Positions 1-6,905 of a DNA stretch of 12,876 nucleotides are shown piece by piece. The notes beneath the pieces were generated by a model. The model did no database searches. It was not told the DNA's origin and saw only the letters and a program-made list of their open reading frames with translations. The stretch's first letter is position 1. Each line of letters opens with the position of its first letter. This DNA comes from Azoarcus sp. Lineage in GTDB: Bacteria > Pseudomonadota > Gammaproteobacteria > Burkholderiales > Rhodocyclaceae. A program made the translations under genes and the position numbers. Where the stretch lies: NCBI GenBank assembly GCA_031282905.1, contig JAITCV010000129.1:1-12876 (forward strand), given 5' to 3'.

Positions 1-1707
1 TCGTTCATGAAGGCGGGCGATTTCTATCACGGCGAAAAATCGCTCACCCTCGACCGCGCCCGCGACGTGAAGATGGAATTGGTCACCCAAAGCGGCAAGA
101 CGCTCCTCCTCAAGCCCAAGGTGTCGCTGCTCGCAGGCGAGATCATCGATTCCATGTTCATGAGCAAGAAGGCGCTGTGCGAATTCTACGAAGAACAGAT
201 GAATGACGCCCGCGAAGCTGGCGTGCTGTTTTCGCTGCACGTCAAGGCGACGATGATGAAGATCTCACATCCCATCGTCTTTGGCCACTGCGTCCGTATC
301 TACTACAAGGAAGCCTTCGCCAAGCACGCGCGGCTCTTCAAGGAGCTGGGCGTCAACGTGAACAACGGCATGGCCGATCTCGAAGAAAAAATCGCCACCC
401 TGCCAGGGTCGCTGCGCGACGAAGTCATTCGCGACCTGCACGCCTGCCACGAACTGCGCCCCGATCTGGCGATGGTGGATTCGGCCAGGGGCATCAGCAA
501 CTTCCATTCGCCCAACGACGTCATCGTCGATGCCTCCATGCCGGCGATGATCCGCAACGGCGGCAAGATGTGGGGCGCGGACGGCAAGCAGCGCGATGTC
601 AAAGCCGTGATGCCGGAATCCACCTTCGCCCGCATCTACCAGGAGATGATCAACTTCTGCAAGACCAACGGCAATTTCGATCCGCGCACCATGGGCAGCG
701 TGCCCAATGTCGGGTTGATGGCGCAGCAGGCCGAGGAATACGGCTCGCATGACAAGACCTTCGAGATTCCCGAGAACGGCGTCGCCAACATCGTCGATCT
801 GGCCAGCGGCGAAGTGCTGCTCTCCCAGAACGTGGAAGAAGGCGACATCTGGCGCATGTGCCAAGCCAAGGATGCCGCCATCCGCGACTGGGTGAAACTC
901 GCCGTCAACCGCGCCCGCGCCTCCGGTATGACAGCGGTGTTCTGGCTCGACCGTTACCGCCCGCACGAAGCCGAACTCATCAAGAAGGTCAACACCTATC
1001 TTGCCGAGCATGACACCACGGGTCTGGATATCCGCATCCTGTCGCAGGTCCGGGCCATGCGTTACACCCTGGAGCGCGTCGTGCGCGGCGTCAGCACCAT
1101 CGCCGTCACCGGCAACATCCTGCGCGATTACCTCACCGACCTGTTCCCCATCATGGAGTTGGGCACCAGCGCCAAGATGCTCTCCATCGTGCCGCTGATG
1201 GCGGGTGGCGGCATGTACGAAACCGGCGCGGGCGGTTCCGCCCCCAAGCATGTGCAGCAACTCACCGAAGAAAACCACCTGCGCTGGGATTCGCTCGGCG
1301 AATTCCTTGCGCTCGCGGTCTCGCTCGAAGACCTGGGGATCAAGACCGGCAATGCCCGCGCCAAGATCCTCGCCAGGACGCTTGATGAAGCCACCGGCAA
1401 GCTGCTCGACGAAGACAAATCGCCTTCGCGCCGCACGGGCGAGCTGGATAACCGGGGCAGCCAGTTCTATCTGGCGCTCTATTGGGCGCAGGCGCTCGCC
1501 GCCCAGAGCGAGGACAAGGAACTCGCCGCCCATTTTGCGCCGCTGGCCAAACGGCTGGCCGAAAAGGAAAATGACATCGTCGCCGAATTCAAGGCGGTGC
1601 AGGGCAAACCCGCCGACCTGGGCGGCTATTATCGCGTCGATGCGGAAAAATGCACGGCGATAATGAGGCCCAGCGCGACGTTCAACGCGGCGCTGGCGGG
1701 AGTCTGA
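1..1707 (+). CDS. icd: NADP-dependent isocitrate dehydrogenase, monomeric type (5' end missing)
   Basis: This gene encodes the monomeric isocitrate dehydrogenase, a cytosolic TCA-cycle enzyme that oxidatively decarboxylates isocitrate to 2-oxoglutarate with NADP. The frame is open from base 1, so the Met codon at 7 is internal. About 568 residues are visible of a family that is normally about 740 long, so roughly 170 N-terminal residues lie outside the window. Recognisable family stretches include SHPIVFGH, SPNDVIVDASMPAMIR, MGSVPNVGLMAQQAEEYGSH, TGNILRDYLTD and GTSAKMLSIVPLM. The His codon at 1249 and the Arg codon at 1282 lie 11 residues apart in the KHVQQ...LRWDS segment. They match the pair known in the Azotobacter enzyme to bind the NADP 2'-phosphate. 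The gene ends in TGA and appears intact and functional. It is separated by 219 bp from the next gene and has no evident functional link to it. Confidence 0.96.
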   Translation, partial: SFMKAGDFYHGEKSLTLDRARDVKMELVTQSGKTLLLKPKVSLLAGEIIDSMFMSKKALCEFYEEQMNDAREAGVLFSLHVKATMMKISHPIVFGHCVRIYYKEAFAKHARLFKELGVNVNNGMADLEEKIATLPGSLRDEVIRDLHACHELRPDLAMVDSARGISNFHSPNDVIVDASMPAMIRNGGKMWGADGKQRDVKAVMPESTFARIYQEMINFCKTNGNFDPRTMGSVPNVGLMAQQAEEYGSHDKTFEIPENGVANIVDLASGEVLLSQNVEEGDIWRMCQAKDAAIRDWVKLAVNRARASGMTAVFWLDRYRPHEAELIKKVNTYLAEHDTTGLDIRILSQVRAMRYTLERVVRGVSTIAVTGNILRDYLTDLFPIMELGTSAKMLSIVPLMAGGGMYETGAGGSAPKHVQQLTEENHLRWDSLGEFLALAVSLEDLGIKTGNARAKILARTLDEATGKLLDEDKSPSRRTGELDNRGSQFYLALYWAQALAAQSEDKELAAHFAPLAKRLAEKENDIVAEFKAVQGKPADLGGYYRVDAEKCTAIMRPSATFNAALAGV

Positions 1708-1710
1708 ATC

Positions 1711-1803
1711 CAGGGGAACAGAAAGACAGAGGACAGAGTCGAGGATGACCGGCTTCGCCGCTTATCCAATCGGTTTGCCGACATCTGTTCTCTGTCCCCG
1801 GGA
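1711..1803. repeat. Imperfect inverted pair of ACAG-heptad repeats after icd
   Basis: The left arm (about 1711-1736) carries ACAG at 1718, 1726 and 1733. The right arm (about 1783-1803) carries the same type of repeat on the minus strand, with ACAG units 7 bases apart. The arms are about 50 bp apart and pair imperfectly, so the transcript could fold into a long hairpin after icd. There is no clean U-tract, so a terminator role is only possible. The 13-mer ATCTGTTCTCTGT at 1783-1795 recurs in reverse complement at 9675-9687. Confidence 0.6.
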
Positions 1804-1926
1804 TTGCCACGCCCCCTTGGGGAAAGCCGAATAAATCGTCATCTCGGCGGGTCTGAGACGTAAGCCATTGATTTTTATGAATAAAAACATCCGTGAGATG
1901 AGAAACCCCGATGTTTCCCTGGAGGC

Positions 1927-2913
1927 ATGATGTCGGCTTTCCCTGTTTTCCTGTCGGTTGTCTACGTTGTCCGCAACCAGAGCACGCGGCTCGATGGCAT
2001 CTTGCGCGCGGCTTCTTCGTTGCTGGCGACTCTGGTGAGCGATCATGAATTGATCGTGGTCGATAACGCCTCGGATGACGATAGTGTCGCGGCGCTGAAA
2101 GGGCTGACCGGCAAGGGCGGATTGCCCAATTTGCAAGTCTACGCGCTGACCACGGAAGTCGACGCGGATGTCGCGTTCTGGGTGGGGTTGGAGAATGCGC
2201 TGGGGGATTTCGTCGCGGTTCTCGACCCCTTGGTCGACGACGTGAATTTCGTGGCGGAAATGCTCGACAAGGCCATGCAGGGCGCGGACGTGGTGTTTGC
2301 CCGCAACCAACAGGAACCACGACAGGATCTTGTTTATCGTTACGCCGCCACGATTTTCGACGGGCTGTACAAAGCCTGCAATGGCGTTCATCTTCACAAG
2401 GAAGTGCCGCAATATCGTTTGTTGAGCAAGCGGGTGGTCAATTTCATTCTCCAGCATCCTCAACCCGCGATTACCTACCGCCATTTATCCGCCACGGCAG
2501 GTTTCAGCCGCGTCAATCTGGATTACAGCGCCAAGCCGCTGGTGGATAACCAGGAGAAAAGCCTGGGGGAAAGCATCAACCGGGGTTTGCGTCTTCTGGT
2601 GTCTACGACGCGGGTGCCGATGCGGGTGGTGACTTTCCTGTCCTTGTTCGGCGCGGGAGCAAATTTACTTTATTCGCTCTACGTGGTGGCCGTCGCCTTG
2701 TTCAAGGAGGATGTCGCTGCGGGCTGGGTCAGTTTGTCCTTGCAGCAATCCGGGATGTTCTTCCTGATTTCACTGGTATTGTTCGTGCTGGGTGAATATA
2801 TCCTGCATATGGCCAGCCTCTCGAACGACGGGCCGCTTTATCATGTCGGGCAGGAATTCACCAGTGAACATATCACTCGGCGGGAAAAGCTCAATATCGA
2901 GGAAATGCGGTGA
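1927..2913 (+). CDS. GT2 family glycosyltransferase with C-terminal membrane anchor (GtrB/ArnC-like)
   Basis: This is a family-2 glycosyltransferase of 328 residues, probably acting at the inner cytoplasmic face and loading a sugar onto polyprenyl phosphate. The GT-A domain covers about residues 7-200, with the nucleotide-binding strand ELIVVDNAS (D46) and the acidic loop FVAVLDPLVDD at 95-105. QYRLLSKRVV at 162-171 matches the usual (F)RLLS segment. Two membrane helices lie at about 232-258 and 275-296, followed by LGEYI and PLYHVGQEF, as in GtrB-type enzymes. The usual DxD metal motif reads D100-P-L, which is unusual. GGAGG at 1921-1925 is one base from ATG 1927 and four from ATG 1930, so the start may be 1930. 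This is the first gene of a coupled run; its stop overlaps the next start. The family call is firm; the substrate is unknown. Confidence 0.85.
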   Translation: MMSAFPVFLSVVYVVRNQSTRLDGILRAASSLLATLVSDHELIVVDNASDDDSVAALKGLTGKGGLPNLQVYALTTEVDADVAFWVGLENALGDFVAVLDPLVDDVNFVAEMLDKAMQGADVVFARNQQEPRQDLVYRYAATIFDGLYKACNGVHLHKEVPQYRLLSKRVVNFILQHPQPAITYRHLSATAGFSRVNLDYSAKPLVDNQEKSLGESINRGLRLLVSTTRVPMRVVTFLSLFGAGANLLYSLYVVAVALFKEDVAAGWVSLSLQQSGMFFLISLVLFVLGEYILHMASLSNDGPLYHVGQEFTSEHITRREKLNIEEMR

Positions 2914-4058
2914 GTATGCGGGAAATCCTCCCCGACCATTTCGATGCGCTGGTGATTGGCGGTGGTTTCTATGGCGCGGCGATTGCGATTTACCTGGTTG
3001 AGCAGCGTGGTCTACGGCGGGTGCTGTTGGTCGAAAAAGAAGCGCGGCTGTTGACGCGCGCTTCATACAACAATCAAGCTCGTGTACATAATGGCTATCA
3101 TTATCCGCGCAGTTTTACCACGGCATTCAGGAGCCGGGTGAATTTCCCGCGATTTCTCCACGACTGGCCCCAGGCGATCAAACGGGATTTCACCAAGTTA
3201 TACGCCATTGCCCGCAACAACTCGAAAGTGACCGCGAGACAGTTTCGGCGTTTTTGTGCTGAAATCGGCGCGAGTCTTCATCCGGCCGACGCATCCCTGC
3301 GCGCCTTGTTCGAACCCCGGCTGATCGAAGATGTCTTTCTTGCCGAGGAATGTGTGTTCGATGCCACCGTGCTGGCCCGGTGGGCCGAAACCGGCCTGGC
3401 GCAAAGCGGCGTCCAGGTTCGGCTCGACACCCGGGTACAGACTGTCACCGCTGGAAACGACGGGCTGGCGGTGACGATGAGTCACCGCGATACCGCCACG
3501 GAAACCTGTGTTTGCCGTTATGTGTTCAATTGCACCTATAGCGGGCTGAACCAGTTGAGCGGCGATTTCAACGGTACGCAAACCGGGCTCAAACATGAAC
3601 TCACCGAAATGGCCTTGATGGAAATGCCTGCTGTCCTGAAGGATTTGGGCGTGACGGTAATGGATGGCCCGTTTTTTTCGATGATGCCATTTCCGGCTCG
3701 CGGTTTGCATACACTCTCCCATGTCCGCTATACTCCGCATTTCAGTTGGCAGGACGAAAGAGGCGTGGATCCATATCGGAAACTTGCCGAATATGGATGC
3801 GCCAGCCGCGTTGAACGTATGCGGCGCGATGTCGGGCGCTATCTGCCCGCGGTGTTGAATGCGCGTCATGTAGACTCCTTGTTCGAGATCAAGACCGTGT
3901 TGGTCAAGAGCGAAGGCGATGATGGACGCCCCATTTTGTTCGAAAAGCATCCGGAAGCGCCCGGATTTTTTTCGGTGCTGGGTGGCAAGATAGACAATAT
4001 CTATGATGTGCTGACCCGGCTGGACGAGGAAAGCCTTGCAGCCGAGGAGGAATGTTAA
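2910..4058 (+). CDS. FAD-dependent oxidoreductase, DAO superfamily
   Basis: This flavoprotein of 382 residues has the D-amino-acid-oxidase/glycerol-3-phosphate-dehydrogenase fold. The dinucleotide-binding motif is VIGGGFYGAAIA (G17, G19, G22), with E42 in LLVEKEA placed to bind the adenosine ribose. The segment NQARVHNGYHYPRS at 55-68 and the C-terminal RPILFEK...FFSVLGGKIDNIYD at 340-366 match the family's active-site loop and terminal FAD-contact region. No signal peptide is visible, so it is cytosolic or membrane-associated. The GTG start overlaps the preceding stop (GTGA) and has AGGA at 2900-2903, six bases upstream. The ATG at 2916 is too close to any ribosome binding site. Its place between a lipid-sugar glycosyltransferase and an SDR suggests that it oxidises a hydroxyl of a sugar or lipid-linked sugar, which is inference. 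An amino-acid or hydroxyacid substrate is also possible. Confidence 0.85.
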   Translation: MSMREILPDHFDALVIGGGFYGAAIAIYLVEQRGLRRVLLVEKEARLLTRASYNNQARVHNGYHYPRSFTTAFRSRVNFPRFLHDWPQAIKRDFTKLYAIARNNSKVTARQFRRFCAEIGASLHPADASLRALFEPRLIEDVFLAEECVFDATVLARWAETGLAQSGVQVRLDTRVQTVTAGNDGLAVTMSHRDTATETCVCRYVFNCTYSGLNQLSGDFNGTQTGLKHELTEMALMEMPAVLKDLGVTVMDGPFFSMMPFPARGLHTLSHVRYTPHFSWQDERGVDPYRKLAEYGCASRVERMRRDVGRYLPAVLNARHVDSLFEIKTVLVKSEGDDGRPILFEKHPEAPGFFSVLGGKIDNIYDVLTRLDEESLAAEEEC

Positions 4059-4852
4059 TGCAAAATGCTTTGATTGGTTATTCTGGATTCGTGGGAGAAA
4101 GTTTGCTCAGGCAGACCCGGTTCGAGGCGCTGTATCGCTCGAACAATATCCATGAGATCGATGGGCGTAGATTCGATACCGTGGTCTGCGCCGGCGCGCC
4201 CGCGCAGAAATGGATTGCGAATCGTGATCCAGAAGCGGACCGGCAAAAAATCGAAGGCTTGATTGCCCAACTGCAAAGCATGCGCTGTTCAACCTTTGTG
4301 CTCATCAGTACGGTGGATGTATTCAAGAATCCCGCGGAGGTCGATGAGGATTCCCTGGTCGAGGAAAGCGGACTTCATGCCTATGGTTTGCACCGGCGGC
4401 GGCTGGAAAAATTTGTCGAAGCGAATTTCGACCGTTTCCTGATCGTGCGCCTGCCCGGCTTGGTTGGCCCGGGATTGCGCAAGAACGTTATTTTCGATTT
4501 GCTCAACAACAACAATCTCGACGCCATCGAAAGCCGGAGCGTCTTCCAGTTCTATCCGATGGTGAATCTGTGGCCGGATATCCAGATCGCGTTGCGGGGC
4601 GGATTGCCGCTCATCCACCTCACCGCCGCGCCGGTCAGCGTGGCGGAGGTCGCGCGCGCGGGTTTTGGCCATGCATTCGAACAGCAATTGTTCGGCATGC
4701 CCGCGCGTTATGACCTGCGCACGCGCCACGCTTCGCTGTTCAACGCCGATGGCCCCTATCAATACAGCGCGCGGGAAACCCTGTTGACCATACGCGCCTA
4801 TGCCCAATCCGAACCGCGCACGATCAAGACCGGGCAAGGATCGCGTTCATGA
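4058..4852 (+). CDS. Extended SDR-like NAD(P)-binding protein (sugar reductase/epimerase-like)
   Basis: This protein of 264 residues has a Rossmann fold of the NAD-dependent epimerase/dehydratase type. The N-terminal motif is IGYSGFVG (G7, G10, G13). A strand carrying the catalytic-type serine reads VLISTVDVF (S84), and HAYGLHRRRLE places Y109 as the expected catalytic tyrosine. The lysine normally four residues after the tyrosine is R113 here. FLIVRLPGLVGPGLRKN at 127-143 matches the usual post-catalytic strand and loop. ATG 4058 is chosen because AGGAGG ends at 4050, seven bases upstream. ATG 4052 would leave only one base. The start overlaps the previous stop by one base (TAATG). In context it may reduce a keto-sugar made by the preceding flavoenzyme. 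The Tyr-x3-Arg signature leaves open a binding-only or altered role. Confidence 0.75.
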   Translation: MQNALIGYSGFVGESLLRQTRFEALYRSNNIHEIDGRRFDTVVCAGAPAQKWIANRDPEADRQKIEGLIAQLQSMRCSTFVLISTVDVFKNPAEVDEDSLVEESGLHAYGLHRRRLEKFVEANFDRFLIVRLPGLVGPGLRKNVIFDLLNNNNLDAIESRSVFQFYPMVNLWPDIQIALRGGLPLIHLTAAPVSVAEVARAGFGHAFEQQLFGMPARYDLRTRHASLFNADGPYQYSARETLLTIRAYAQSEPRTIKTGQGSRS

Positions 4853-5679
4853 GGCTGGCGATTTCGAACATTGCCTGGGACGTGGCCGAGGACGAAGCCG
4901 TTGCCCGCCTGCTGGCGCGCCATGAGGTCGACGCGATCGATGTGGCACCCGGCAAGTATTTTCCCGATCCCGCCCAGGCGGATGCCCAGGCCATCGCCCG
5001 GGTCAAAGCCTGGTGGGCGGACCGGGGCATCGAAATCACCGGCATGCAGTCCTTGTTGTTCGGCACGACCGGCCTGAACCTGTTCGGCGCGGCGGCGGCA
5101 AGGCAAGCCATACTCGACCGTCTGGCCGCGGTATGCCGGGTGGGCGCGGGGCTGGGCGCGCGGTGGCTGGTGTTCGGTTCGCCGAAAAACCGCGACCGCG
5201 CTGGCCTCACCGATGAGGAAACGCTCAATCAGGCAACGGCTTTTTTCCGCCGCCTGGGGGCGATCGCGCAAGGGCAGGGCGTGACGATCTGCCTGGAGCC
5301 CAATCCGCCTTGTTACGGCGCGAATTTCATGACCACCAGCCTGGAGACCGTGGATGTCGTCGAACGGGTCGATCATCCCGCGATCGGCATGCAGTTCGAC
5401 ACCGGCGCCTTGACCCTCCAGCACGAAGACCCCGTCGCGGTGCTGGCCCGCTGCGCTTCCCGGATTGCCCACATCCATGCCAGCGAGCCGGACCTGCTTC
5501 CCTTGGGGGACGGCGCGAGCGCGCATGTCGCCATCGCCGCCGCCGTGCGTGCGCATCTTCCCCATCACACGGTCACCATCGAAATGCTGGCGACCACCGG
5601 CGAACCTCACCTGGATTCAATTGCGCGCGCGCTCAAGGTCGCGTCGACGTTTTACCGCGATGCGGGGAACGCGCCATGA
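4849..5679 (+). CDS. Sugar phosphate isomerase/epimerase-like TIM-barrel protein
   Basis: This protein of 276 residues belongs to the xylose-isomerase-like/AP-endonuclease-2 TIM-barrel superfamily. Members isomerise or epimerise sugars, sugar phosphates or keto-sugars using a divalent metal. Likely metal and catalytic ligands are E150 in CLEPNP, D184 in MQFDTGA, H208 and H210 in HIHASEP, and E245 in TIEML. These are spaced as in the family, so the active site looks complete. No signal peptide or membrane helix is seen; it is cytosolic. The ATG overlaps the previous stop (ATGA) and has AAGGA at 4836-4840. Together with the flavoenzyme and SDR it suggests that a sugar is isomerised or epimerised in this pathway. 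Inosose dehydratase-like activity cannot be excluded. The exact substrate is unknown. Confidence 0.82.
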   Translation: MRLAISNIAWDVAEDEAVARLLARHEVDAIDVAPGKYFPDPAQADAQAIARVKAWWADRGIEITGMQSLLFGTTGLNLFGAAAARQAILDRLAAVCRVGAGLGARWLVFGSPKNRDRAGLTDEETLNQATAFFRRLGAIAQGQGVTICLEPNPPCYGANFMTTSLETVDVVERVDHPAIGMQFDTGALTLQHEDPVAVLARCASRIAHIHASEPDLLPLGDGASAHVAIAAAVRAHLPHHTVTIEMLATTGEPHLDSIARALKVASTFYRDAGNAP

Positions 5680-6032
5680 AATGGCTCATCCTGATCCTGG
5701 GCATCGCCGCGAACGCCTCGGCCAGCGTATTGGTCAAACTGGCGATGATGCCGCCGCGCCGTTTTCCTTCGCTCGCCGAACCGCTGGCAGCGCTCTCCAA
5801 CTGGCCATTCTGGCTGGGGCTGGGACTTTATGGCGCGGCCTTCCTGCTCTATGCCGCCGCGCTCGCCCGCCTGCCCCTGAATGTGGCGCATCCCGTGCTG
5901 ACTTCCGGCGCGGTCGCTACCGTTGCCGCGCTCTCCATCCTGGTTTTTCACGAAGCCTTCTACTGGACGACCGTCGTGGGCATCCTGCTGGTCATCATGG
6001 GCGTGGCGTTGATCACGGTAAAGGTCACGTAG
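5676..6032 (+). CDS. Small four-helix SMR/EamA-type membrane protein (candidate lipid-sugar flippase subunit)
   Basis: This hydrophobic protein of 118 residues has four predicted membrane helices at about 2-22, 43-64, 70-90 and 96-115. The pattern LPLNVAHPVLTSGAVATV and a later HEAF match the SMR/EamA half-transporter fold. The first helix reads IAANASASVLVK and lacks the glutamate that EmrE-type drug/proton antiporters carry there. This argues against multidrug efflux and for the ArnE/ArnF-like branch that moves lipid-linked sugars. The ATG lies inside the preceding stop (ATGA), so translation is coupled. The same frame is open upstream to 5310, but that stretch is the shadow of the TIM-barrel gene. 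It is the last gene of the first coupled block; a heptad repeat follows 10 bp after its stop. Function as a flippase is inferred from neighbours. Confidence 0.8.
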   Translation: MKWLILILGIAANASASVLVKLAMMPPRRFPSLAEPLAALSNWPFWLGLGLYGAAFLLYAAALARLPLNVAHPVLTSGAVATVAALSILVFHEAFYWTTVVGILLVIMGVALITVKVT

Positions 6033-6042
6033 GTCTCAAAGA

Positions 6043-6074
6043 ACAGGTGACAGAAAACAGCATTTTACCGACGG
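6043..6074 (+). repeat. ACAG heptad repeat copy between membrane gene and TA module
   Basis: ACAG recurs at 6043, 6050 and 6057, exactly 7 bases apart, and is followed by TTTTACCGACGG. The copy at 9661-9700 has the same order: heptads followed by TTTTCTGCCGACGG. Confidence 0.6.
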
Positions 6075-6087
6075 TTTGATCGCTTCC

Positions 6088-6116
6088 TTGACATTATTTC
6101 GCTTTTAAGCGAAAAT
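6088..6116 (+). promoter_or_regulatory. Promoter with embedded palindromic operator for the toxin-antitoxin pair
   Basis: A perfect -35 box TTGACA lies at 6088-6093. A 17-base spacer follows, then GAAAAT at 6111-6116, a 4-of-6 match to TATAAT. The spacer and -10 box contain a near-perfect palindrome at 6097-6114: arms TTTCGCTT and AAGCGAAA around a 2-base centre. A repressor bound there would block RNA polymerase. This fits autoregulation by the HTH antitoxin encoded downstream, which is the established pattern for HigA-type antitoxins. Binding here is inferred. Confidence 0.6.
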
Positions 6117-6157
6117 GGCGCGTATTCAAGATTTTGTTTTGATAAAAGGAAAGAGGA

Positions 6158-6484
6158 ATGCCATTTGAGATAAGACATTACGTCACTGATGATGACTGCG
6201 ACGTGTTTGCGAGCTGGCGCGACAAAGTGAAGGCCAACAAGACGAAGATTGCCATCGACCGGTGCATTAACCGCGTCGAGCTTGGCAACTTCGGCGACCA
6301 CAAGTCATGCAGGGAAGGTGTGTGGGAGCTTCGTATCGACGTCGGACCGGGCTACCGCATCTATTACGCGTTGGTCGGGCAAACCGTGGTCTTGTTGCTT
6401 TGCGGCGGCATCAAGCGTTCACAGGACAAGGATATATCGAGAGCGTGCGAATACTGGAAGGACTGGCAACGCAAACAGGAGTAA
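6158..6484 (+). CDS. Type II toxin, RelE/ParE superfamily (HigB-like addiction module killer)
   Basis: This toxin of 108 residues belongs to the RelE/HigB-like group often annotated as 'putative addiction module killer protein'. Family features are visible: an N-terminal helical half with FASWRDKVKAN, then GVWELRIDVGPGYRIYYA at 54-71, carrying the basic and aromatic residues typical of mRNA-interferase sites (R59, R67, Y69, Y70). The C-terminal GGIKRSQDKDISRA at 83-96 is the family's hallmark. It probably cleaves mRNA on the ribosome when released from antitoxin. The start has a strong AAGAGGA (6151-6157) immediately upstream. Toxin precedes antitoxin, as in higBA. The gene is co-directional with the glycan genes but has its own promoter. 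Assignment to the superfamily is secure; the mode of RNA cleavage is inferred. Confidence 0.9.
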   Translation: MPFEIRHYVTDDDCDVFASWRDKVKANKTKIAIDRCINRVELGNFGDHKSCREGVWELRIDVGPGYRIYYALVGQTVVLLLCGGIKRSQDKDISRACEYWKDWQRKQE

Positions 6485-6487
6485 GCG

Positions 6488-6796
6488 ATGAAAGATCGAG
6501 CACATGACGATGCAATGGCTGAAGTTTTCCGCAAAGATCCAGCCTATGCGGTTGAGCTTCTGAACAGCATCCTTGAAGACAGCGACCAGGGCGAGTTGCT
6601 GATTGCGCTTCGTCAGATGACGAAGGCGTTCGGTGGCATGTCGAAGGTGGCCGAGAAGGCGCAGCTCAACGGCACGCACATCTACCGCACGCTATCCGGC
6701 AAGGGCAACCCGGAGATTCGCAGCCTGTCGGCGATTCTCAAGACGATGGGCTTGCGCTTGGCCGTGCAGCCCATTCCGGCCGCAAAGTTTCAATGA
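6488..6796 (+). CDS. HTH antitoxin of addiction module (HigA-like)
   Basis: This antitoxin partner of 102 residues starts three bases after the toxin stop. It resembles the 'addiction module antidote' family: an N-terminal helical part (EVFRKDPAYAVELLNSILED) and a compact Xre-like helix-turn-helix at about 48-88 (GGMSKVAEKAQLNGTHIYRTLSG, then NPEIRSLSAILKTMGLRL). It is expected to bind and neutralise the toxin and to repress the promoter at 6088-6116. GGAG at the end of the toxin gene serves as its ribosome binding site, giving coupled translation. It ends in TGA followed directly by an in-register TAA. The pair looks complete and active. Confidence 0.9.
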   Translation: MKDRAHDDAMAEVFRKDPAYAVELLNSILEDSDQGELLIALRQMTKAFGGMSKVAEKAQLNGTHIYRTLSGKGNPEIRSLSAILKTMGLRLAVQPIPAAKFQ

Positions 6797-6816
6797 TAAA
6801 TAAGCGTAGATGGGGT

Positions 6817-6901
6817 GTTCGCCTCGTACCGTAGGGCGGCGAACCTCGTTCAAGCGGACGGCAGATTGCCGCCATACGATGCCGTCTAACCTCGTTCAAA
6901 G
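6817..6901 (+). repeat. Hairpins and 12-bp direct repeat after the antitoxin, attC-like half sites
   Basis: The gap between antitoxin and glycosyltransferase holds three structures. GTTCGCC at 6817-6823 pairs with GGCGAAC at 6838-6844. The 12-mer AACCTCGTTCAA occurs at 6842-6853 and again at 6888-6899. GACGGCA at 6857-6863 pairs with TGCCGTC at 6880-6886, between the two direct repeats. The form GTCTAAC-N6-TTCAA resembles the left half of an integron attC site, but no matching right half (GTTRRRY) is visible. Confidence 0.5.
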
Positions 6902-6905
6902 AAAG

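Noticed and set aside
265..1533. Long minus-strand open frame (422 codons) opposite icd
   Set aside because: It is antisense to a clearly recognisable isocitrate dehydrogenase and has an Ala/Gly/His-rich shadow composition without family motifs.
1861..1916. Promoter for the glycosyltransferase operon (TTGATT at 1868) and the AAACATC/GATGTTT inverted pair
   Set aside because: No convincing -10 box at a proper distance, and the inverted repeat is short with an 18-base loop, so neither is listed as a feature.
1762..2484. Minus-strand open frame of 240 codons opposite the first glycosyltransferase
   Set aside because: It overlaps a well-supported coding gene and has no recognisable domain.
6810..6905. 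N-terminal extension of the second GT2 gene
   Set aside because: It is translated from hairpin and direct-repeat DNA. Family similarity begins well after ATG 6906, and the TA module ends just before it.
6033..6905. Complete integron gene cassette containing the TA pair
   Set aside because: No core site GTTRRRY and no attC right half could be found on either side; only half-site resemblance is reported.
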